Assembly (NCBI GenBank): GCA_017450695.1 | Contig: JAFSTA010000252.1 | Span: 1-40,756, forward strand | Length of the DNA: 40,756 nt | Direction: 5' to 3' | Source of the DNA: Kiritimatiellia bacterium | GTDB taxonomy: Bacteria > Verrucomicrobiota > Kiritimatiellia > RFP12 > UBA1067 | In this document: piece by piece, positions 33,821-38,934 of the stretch | Layout of the letters: every line of letters starts with the position of its first letter | How positions within the stretch are numbered: the stretch's first letter is position 1 | The notes under the pieces: generated by a model | What the model saw: the letters and a program-made list of their open reading frames with translations, nothing else | Databases searched by the model: none | What the model was told of the DNA's origin: nothing | Position numbers and translations under genes: made by a program

Positions 33821-33860
33821 ATCGATTGCAGTCGATCGCCATCGATCACCGTCGATCCCA
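33821..33860 (+). promoter_or_regulatory. Four 10-bp direct repeats upstream of the BPL_N gene
   Basis: Four units in exact 10-bp phase share the core TCGAT: ATCGATTGCA, GTCGATCGCC, ATCGATCACC, GTCGATCCCA. They end 32 bp before the -35 box, on one face of the helix, as in activator or repressor arrays. Confidence 0.5.
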
Positions 33861-33892
33861 ACTACTGCTCCAGCCACAGCCGCAAGCCATGC

Positions 33893-33921
33893 TTGCCATG
33901 TTTTTCTCCCTTTGCTATACT
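33893..33921 (+). promoter_or_regulatory. Promoter of the BPL_N lipoprotein gene, predicted leaderless
   Basis: TTGCCA (33893-33898), 17 bases, TATACT (33916-33921). Only six bases separate the -10 box from the ATG at 33928, and no ribosome site is present. Confidence 0.65.
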
Positions 33922-33927
33922 GACCGT

Positions 33928-35139
33928 ATGAAAACTAACTTTGACAAAACCTCGCGTCAGGTTCCTGTTGTGACGCATCTCGCCATTGCGCTTGCATTGG
34001 TTTTCTTCTGTGGGTGCTCGACTGTTTCCCATCTCACCATGCCCGCATCCAATCCGGGGAACCTGCCGCCGCTCAAGGTGGGCGTGTACGCGGACAATGG
34101 ACCGAGCGGCATCGGCGCCGTCGAATGGTTCCGCCTGATCAACGATTCACCCGAGATGGAACTGCACCTTCTGGACGGCGAGGCGATTCGCAACGGCAAG
34201 CTCGACGGACTCGACGTACTGGTCATGCCGGGCGGCAGCAGCTCGACCGAATACCAAACCCTTCGTCCGGAAGGCGTGGAAAAGATGAAGGCCTTCTTCC
34301 GTGCGGGCGGTGGTTACATCGGTACCTGCGCGGGCTGTTCGCTCATGACGGATGATGTCAAAGGACGTGCGTGCGTGATGCCGTGGAAGCGCGTGTCCTC
34401 CGAACCCGCCACCATGTTCCCCACCTTCAACCTGAACGAGAAGGGCGCCGCCGCGCTGGGTTTGAAAGCCGGTTCCCATGTTATTCGCTATCACGGCGGA
34501 CCGTTTCTCGAACCCACCACCAATGTCATCGCCGATGCCAAGATCGAGGTGTGGGGAACGATCGACGCGGAGGCGACGATGAAGGGCAAGGTCGATCCGA
34601 AACGGAAGATGTACGGATCGCCCGCGATCCTTGGCGGAACCTTCGGCAAAGGCAAGGTGTTCATTATCTCGGGACACCCCGAGTATTTCAACAGCACGCT
34701 CTACATCGTTGTCGCGGCGTTCAAGTATGTCTCCGGGCGCGACATCACCTTCCCGACGCGCCCGCGTACCCCTCGCTCCATCGCGGTGGGATTCCTCGCC
34801 TCTGGCATCCAGGGAGTGGAAACGGCGGCAACCGCACTCGATCTCGACGCCGAGAAAGATTTCGACCTCGTGCCGATTGACTTGGACGCCATGCGGCAAC
34901 GTCGGCTTGACCATCTCGATGTCCTCGTACTGGCGAGCAAAAGCTCGCTCAAGAACCCATTCATGAAGAAGTGCATCCACGAGTTCCTCGCGCGCGGAGG
35001 CAAGGTCGTCGGATTCAACGCGGGAGTCAAGGCGCTTCCCGAAGGCGGTATCGCCTGTGAGCCACGTAAAGGAGTGGTGGAAGCCATCCGCAAGCTCTTC
35101 CCCCAACTCCCGCAACTGGCGGAAACGCCGAAAGAGTGA
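33928..35139 (+). CDS. Lipoprotein with BPL_N / class I glutamine-amidotransferase-like domain
   Basis: A 403-residue exported protein. The N-terminus has a hydrophobic segment ending VFFCGCST, a lipobox-like site. Residues about 45-270 match the BPL_N (biotin-protein ligase N-terminal-like) fold: LKVGVYADNGPSGIGAVEW, LDVLVMPGGSSSTEY and YIGTCAGCSLM with a nucleophile-elbow Cys, then IISGHPEYFNS with a His. The remaining 130 residues look like a second Rossmann-type half (LDHLDVLVLASKSS, GGKVVGFNAGVK). Enzyme activity is not established for this family outside the cytoplasm. The ATG at 33928 lies six bases after a strong -10 box. Confidence 0.8.
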   Translation: MKTNFDKTSRQVPVVTHLAIALALVFFCGCSTVSHLTMPASNPGNLPPLKVGVYADNGPSGIGAVEWFRLINDSPEMELHLLDGEAIRNGKLDGLDVLVMPGGSSSTEYQTLRPEGVEKMKAFFRAGGGYIGTCAGCSLMTDDVKGRACVMPWKRVSSEPATMFPTFNLNEKGAAALGLKAGSHVIRYHGGPFLEPTTNVIADAKIEVWGTIDAEATMKGKVDPKRKMYGSPAILGGTFGKGKVFIISGHPEYFNSTLYIVVAAFKYVSGRDITFPTRPRTPRSIAVGFLASGIQGVETAATALDLDAEKDFDLVPIDLDAMRQRRLDHLDVLVLASKSSLKNPFMKKCIHEFLARGGKVVGFNAGVKALPEGGIACEPRKGVVEAIRKLFPQLPQLAETPKE

Positions 35140-35196
35140 GAACCACTCCAGCAAATACCGTCCGCGTTCACGCGGGAATGGAAATGAAGGTAATCG

Positions 35197-35311
35197 TGTG
35201 ATTGTTCACAATTGTCACAATTGTCATCATTGCCACAAATACAAATTGAAATGGCATTGTGATTTGTGACATTGTTTGCATTTGCGGCATTGTTGGTATT
35301 TGTGAACAATG
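35197..35311. repeat. MITE-like palindromic element, copy 2
   Basis: Ends GTGTGATTGTTCAC and GTGAACAATGA match copy 1 at 7211-7320. The interior repeats CACAATTGTCA-type words and can fold on itself (TTGCCACAAAT against ATTTGTGACA). It is joined directly to a mosaic repeat fragment. Confidence 0.6.
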
Positions 35312-35316
35312 AACCG

Positions 35317-35469
35317 AGATTCCTCGTTTGGGTTCTCAAGCAGGGCCGCTGTGGTCGCAGAGTACGCAGAGAAAGTGCCGAAAACAGAGTCTTTTCGACC
35401 TCAAACGCACCCTGTTACGGCAGATTCCGTGTATTCGTGTGTTCCGTGGTTGTCAAAGTGTCCAGAGGT
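35317..35469 (+). repeat. Mosaic repeat, partial copy
   Basis: Has the left words (GATTCCTCGTTTGGGTTCTC, CGCAGAGTACGCAGAGAAA, CAAACGCACCCTG) joined directly to the right words (GCAGATTCCGTG, TTCCGTGGTTGTC). The middle 300 bp seen in the full copies is missing. Confidence 0.75.
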
Positions 35470-35568
35470 TCAATGGTACAATCGTCGCAGACGCGGCGTT
35501 ACATGGTGGGTGATTTGACTTTTCCTCGCACAACATGTTCCCATTCAAGGTGCATCCACAGTTTTGGA

Positions 35569-35597
35569 TTGTACAGTTCGAAATGAAAGAGTACAAT
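35569..35597 (+). promoter_or_regulatory. SQR gene promoter, predicted leaderless
   Basis: TTGTAC (about 35569-35574), 17 bases, TACAAT (35592-35597). The ATG at 35605 is seven bases after the -10 box, so transcript and coding start should nearly coincide. Confidence 0.6.
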
Positions 35598-35604
35598 AGC
35601 GGCT

Positions 35605-36936
35605 ATGTTACACCATGAGATTTCTAGACGTGAATTTATCCAGCGCTCCGCTGCGGCGACCTTGCTGGCGTGCCTTCCGTCGCTTAGCGGCGGCTGTTCC
35701 AAAGATCCGGCATCCGATGTCAATGTCTCCATCTTGATCATCGGCGGTGGCGCCGCGGGCATTTCTGTGGCGGCAAGACTCCGCCGTCGATTGGAAAAGG
35801 CCACGATCACGCTTGTTGATCCCGCCGAGAAACATTTCTACCAACCCGGATTTACGTTTGTCGGTTCCGGTGTTTGGCAGCCGGACGACATCTGGATGCC
35901 GCAGCGCGATCTCATTCCCAAGGGTGTCTCGTGGATTCGCGATACCGTCGTGGCAGTCGAGGCAGACCACAAGGCCGCCGTACTGAAAAGCGGGAAAAAG
36001 CTCGCCTACGATTTCCTCGTCCTTTGTCCAGGACTTCAAGAAAACTGGTCGCTCGTGGAGGGAATCAAAAAGGAAGATCTCGGTGCAGGGAACGCGCACT
36101 CGATTTACGATTTCGAGGGTGCCGCCAAGACCTGGAAGGCGATCGACGAGTTCACGCGGGAAGGCGGGAAGGGACTCTTCACGGATACCTGGACGAAACT
36201 GAAGTGCGGTGGCGCACCGAAGAAGATCTGCCTACTCTCCGAGCATCTGGCCCGCAAGCGTACCACACGTGAATCCTGCCAGTTCCACTACTACACCGCG
36301 TCCAAAGAACTGTATGACGTCCCGCATTTCACGCCGCGGCTCCAAGAGATTTACAAGGAACGGAATGTACCGATCTCGCTAAACTGCCGACTGACGGGCG
36401 TCGATACTTCCGCCAAGAAAGCGCACTTCCTCGATACCGCCACAGGTCGTACGTTTGAAGAGGAGTATGATTTCCTGCACTTCACGCCACCGCAGTCCGC
36501 GCCCGACTTCGTGAAGAAATCGGGATTGGGATGGACGGAAGGGAAACTCGCACGCGAGTCATGGGTAAAAACCGACAAGAAAACACTCGTCCACCTCGAC
36601 CACAGCAACATCATCTGCCTCGGAGACGCGGCGGGAATCCCCACCTCGAAAACCTCCGCCGCAATCCGCAAACAGGCGCCGATCGCGGTTGCGAACCTCT
36701 GTTCTCTGATTGCGGGTAAAGCGCCGGAGGCGGAATACAACGGATATGCCGCCTGCCCGATCATCACGGATTACGGTCATGTAATCATGGCTGAATTTGA
36801 CTACGAAAAAAAGCCCGATTCCTCCTTCCCGTTCTCGTGGATGGACACCTCGCGCGAATTGCGCACCGCCTGGTGGCTGAAGGCGTATGTCCTCAAGCCA
36901 ATGTACTTCCGCCTCATGTTGCGCGGCTGGATGTAA
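35605..36936 (+). CDS. sqr: Exported sulfide:quinone oxidoreductase, SQOR (type II)-like
   Basis: A 443-residue flavoprotein. It begins with a twin-arginine signal, SRREFIQRSAAATLLACL, and then SGGCSKDP, a possible lipid-attachment Cys, so it is probably exported folded with FAD. The mature part has the FAD motif ILIIGGGAAGISVAARL (about 43-59). The redox cysteines are in KLKCGGAPKK (near 201) and YAACPIITDYGHVIMAEFDY (near 383); the latter resembles mitochondrial-type SQOR. The C-terminus WWLKAYVLKPMYFR would sit on the membrane. It oxidises sulfide and passes electrons to quinone. The gene stands alone between repeats. Other sulfur-metabolism genes are not visible. Confidence 0.85.
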   Translation: MLHHEISRREFIQRSAAATLLACLPSLSGGCSKDPASDVNVSILIIGGGAAGISVAARLRRRLEKATITLVDPAEKHFYQPGFTFVGSGVWQPDDIWMPQRDLIPKGVSWIRDTVVAVEADHKAAVLKSGKKLAYDFLVLCPGLQENWSLVEGIKKEDLGAGNAHSIYDFEGAAKTWKAIDEFTREGGKGLFTDTWTKLKCGGAPKKICLLSEHLARKRTTRESCQFHYYTASKELYDVPHFTPRLQEIYKERNVPISLNCRLTGVDTSAKKAHFLDTATGRTFEEEYDFLHFTPPQSAPDFVKKSGLGWTEGKLARESWVKTDKKTLVHLDHSNIICLGDAAGIPTSKTSAAIRKQAPIAVANLCSLIAGKAPEAEYNGYAACPIITDYGHVIMAEFDYEKKPDSSFPFSWMDTSRELRTAWWLKAYVLKPMYFRLMLRGWM

Positions 36937-36969
36937 GCGGAGGGACGGGTTAAGCTGAATTCCTCTGTT

Positions 36970-37437
36970 GAACCACGTTTGGGATCCCACGCAGAGCCGA
37001 AGAGGGCGCAGAGAAAGTGTTGAAAGCAGGGGGAGCCACCCCAAACGCACCGCGTGAAGCGACAGGAGTGCCGCTTCCCCGAAAACAGATGGTGAGGCAA
37101 GACGGACGCGATCCATCCTGCGCAAGACTACGGAGGACAAGAAAGCGGTCCCTCCCGTTCGGAACTGGCGGCCACGCCGCTTTTCGTGGCCTTTCGTGTC
37201 CCGCGTCAGCGGGTTTTCGTGTCCTGACGCGATCCGAAGGATGGCGGGAGGCGGAGACGCCGGGCGAAGACCGCGCCAGCGTGCTTCAAGCCCGTCCTGT
37301 GCCGCCTCACGCCGTGCGCCGTGAGACGGACCGCGGTCAGGCTTTCGTGGTTGCGCGAAGCGTCCTCCGCAGCAGATTCCGTGTATTCCGTGTGTTCCGT
37401 GGTTTTTTCAAATTGTCCAACAGGGGACTATAGGGTT
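36970..37437 (+). repeat. Mosaic intergenic repeat, full copy 2
   Basis: About 465 bp with the same word order as copies 1 and 3: ACGTTTGGGATCCCACGCAG, GCGACAGGAGTGCCGCTTCC, GACGGACGCGATCCATCCTG, GAACTGGCGGCCACGCCGC, GTCCCGCGTCAGCGGG, TGACGCGATCCGAAGG, a C-rich middle, and the TTCCGTGTATTCCGTG run. It ends at GTCCAACAGGGG, touching the vapC stop codon. Confidence 0.88.
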
Positions 37438-37823
37438 AACATGTCCAATAAAGGAATGCGACGGAAATGTTCATCCATCGTTACCAAAGTTGCATCGCGA
37501 AGAAGAGCGACAGACGCAATCCAAATATCGTTGGACGGAATCGGAGTCCCCTGCCCCTTCAGGTACTTGAAAATCTCTGCGTACTTCCGGCTTTCGCTTC
37601 GACCAAGAGCAACGTATTCAACGGACTCGTCCGCAAGGAGCTCGTCCAACAAGGTGCTTTTGGCCCGCCCAGACTTAGTAGATAGGTTAAGGCCTGCTCG
37701 GAATTCCGCATCCACGGGAGCGGGAACAACAAGCCTATCGAATCCGGAGAGCAACTGAGCAACTGGATGCCCCTTTTCAAGAAATGAAATGAGAACATTT
37801 GTATCAATCACAGCCCTTCTCAT
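37428..37823 (-). CDS. vapC: PIN-domain toxin, VapC-like
   Basis: A 131-residue PIN-domain protein. RRAVIDTNVLISFLEKG carries the first acidic residue, VDAEFRAG the Glu, PSNDIWIASVAL the third and TMDEHFRR the fourth, so the metal-binding quartet of an RNase toxin is complete. The ATG at 37823 overlaps the antitoxin stop by ATGA and has AAGGAG five bases upstream; an in-frame GTG six bases earlier is less likely. The stop codon lies at the edge of a mosaic repeat copy. Confidence 0.88.
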   Translation of the reverse strand: MRRAVIDTNVLISFLEKGHPVAQLLSGFDRLVVPAPVDAEFRAGLNLSTKSGRAKSTLLDELLADESVEYVALGRSESRKYAEIFKYLKGQGTPIPSNDIWIASVALLRDATLVTMDEHFRRIPLLDMLTL

Positions 37824-38077
37824 TTCCACTCCTTTGGATCAACCTTTGAAAATTCTGCCGTTGACACAAATTTACGCATGGCATCCGCATCGCGGAACGA
37901 CAGACTCCCCGCGAACCGCATGAATCCCGGCACAGGATGCTCCTCCGTGCGTACGCACAGTGCGCGTGCGAGTAATGACTTTGCGGCACGGTTGAGGCTT
38001 TCTTCGGTTTCAGTAGCATACTTTCGGAGTGCTGCATAGAGAGTGTCATCGATTGCATGAAGTGTGATGGCGTTCAT
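37820..38077 (-). CDS. vapB: Antitoxin, ribbon-helix-helix type (VapB-like)
   Basis: An 85-residue protein. The first 45 residues (NAITLHAIDDTLYAALRKYA, ESLNRAAKSLLARAL) fit a ribbon-helix-helix DNA-binding unit like FitA/VapB antitoxins. The C-terminal tail (MRFAGSLSFRDADAMRKFV) would wrap the toxin. The ATG at 38077 has GAGGAG upstream; the longer open frame is ignored. It precedes the toxin with a 4-base overlap, the usual order for this type, and should repress its own promoter. Confidence 0.8.
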   Translation of the reverse strand: MNAITLHAIDDTLYAALRKYATETEESLNRAAKSLLARALCVRTEEHPVPGFMRFAGSLSFRDADAMRKFVSTAEFSKVDPKEWK

Positions 38078-38092
38078 TGAAAACTCCTCGTT

Positions 38093-38151
38093 GTGGTTCA
38101 TTATTTGAATCAAGTGGTTCACATAATAAACCATTTTACCAGAACGGTCAA
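38093..38151 (-). promoter_or_regulatory. vapBC promoter and likely operator
   Basis: On the minus strand TTGACC (38151-38146), 17 bases, TATTAT (38128-38123). Directly downstream TGAACCAC occurs twice, 21 bases apart, with AT-rich sequence between. Direct repeats at this place are typical of antitoxin autoregulation sites. Confidence 0.55.
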
Positions 38152-38250
38152 CCATGAAACGCACAAAACGTGAACAATGGATTTTTTCGGATTTCAGCAC
38201 ATCCTCTTTTTGAAATGAAAAGAACTTGAACCTCAAACCTCGCTTGATCC

Positions 38251-38700
38251 AGATTCCTCGTTTGGGTTCTCACGCAGAGCCGCTGAGATCGCAGGGTACG
38301 CGGGGAAAGTACCGAAAGCAGGGGGCCACCCCAAACGCACCACAGAAAAGCGACAGGAGTGTCGCTTCCCCGAAAACAGATGGTGGAGCAAGACGGACGC
38401 GCTCCATCCTGCGCAAGACTACGGAGGACAAGCAAGCGGTCCCTCCCGTTCGGAACTGGCGGCCGCGCCGCCTTTCGTGTCCCGCGTCAGCGGGTTTTCG
38501 TATCCTGACGCGATCCGAAGGATGGCGGGAGGCGGCGACGCCGGGCGAGGACCGCGCCAGCATGCTTCAAGCCCGTCCGGTGCCGCCTCACGCCGTGCGC
38601 CGTAAGGCGGGCCGCGCGTCAGGCTTTCGTGGTCGCGCGTAGCGCCCTATTCCGTCTATTCCGTGTGTTCCGTGTTTTTTCAAATTGTCCAACTGAGGAA
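38251..38700 (+). repeat. Mosaic intergenic repeat, full copy 3
   Basis: About 450 bp, very close to copy 2: CGTTTGGGTTCTCACGCAG, GCGACAGGAGTGTCGCTTCC, GACGGACGCGCTCCATCCTG, GAACTGGCGGCCGCGCCGCC, GTCCCGCGTCAGCGGG, CATGCTTCAAGCCCGTCC, and TTCCGTGTGTTCCGTG. It ends GTCCAACTGAGGAA. It lies in the same orientation as copy 2, so the two flank vapBC as direct repeats. Confidence 0.88.
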
Positions 38701-38715
38701 TTTGAAAGTCCCACA

Positions 38716-38797
38716 CCGGGGGAAACCGGGTAAGCGTGTTAGGCCGAGGAAACCGGATAATCTGGATAGTCCGGACAATCCGGCAACCCTGGACAAG
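38716..38797 (+). repeat. 9-nt-phased tandem repeat, long copy
   Basis: From 38726, eight exact 9-base units: CCGGGTAAG, the anchor CGTGTTAGG, CCGAGGAAA, CCGGATAAT, CTGGATAGT, CCGGACAAT, CCGGCAACC and CTGGACAAG. The order around the anchor matches the array at 23607. Confidence 0.75.
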
Positions 38798-38864
38798 CAC
38801 TTTCTTCACGTGAGGCAAAAGACACGCGACATACGCGGCGACATTCCGAATTTCCGATATGCAC

Positions 38865-38899
38865 CTGTCGTCTGTCGCCTGTCGCCTGTCGCGTGTCCT
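38865..38899 (+). repeat. 7-nt tandem repeat
   Basis: CTGTCGT, then CTGTCGC three times, then the degenerate GTGTCCT. It lies between the 9-nt array and the end of the VIT/DUF2135 gene. Confidence 0.7.
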
Positions 38900-38934
38900 A
38901 TCTTCGCGCGAAGCGGTTGGCTACCTGTCAGGCG

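Noticed and set aside
33821-33860. The 10-bp repeats as plasmid-type replication iterons
   Set aside because: Only four short units are present, there is no replication initiator gene, and they sit just upstream of a promoter.
37823-37829. The in-frame GTG two codons before the chosen vapC start
   Set aside because: The ATG gives the ATGA overlap with the antitoxin stop and better spacing from AAGGAG.
38716-38899. Short tandem repeats as a possible CRISPR array
   Set aside because: Units of 7-9 bp are contiguous without unique spacers of constant length, and no cas genes are present.
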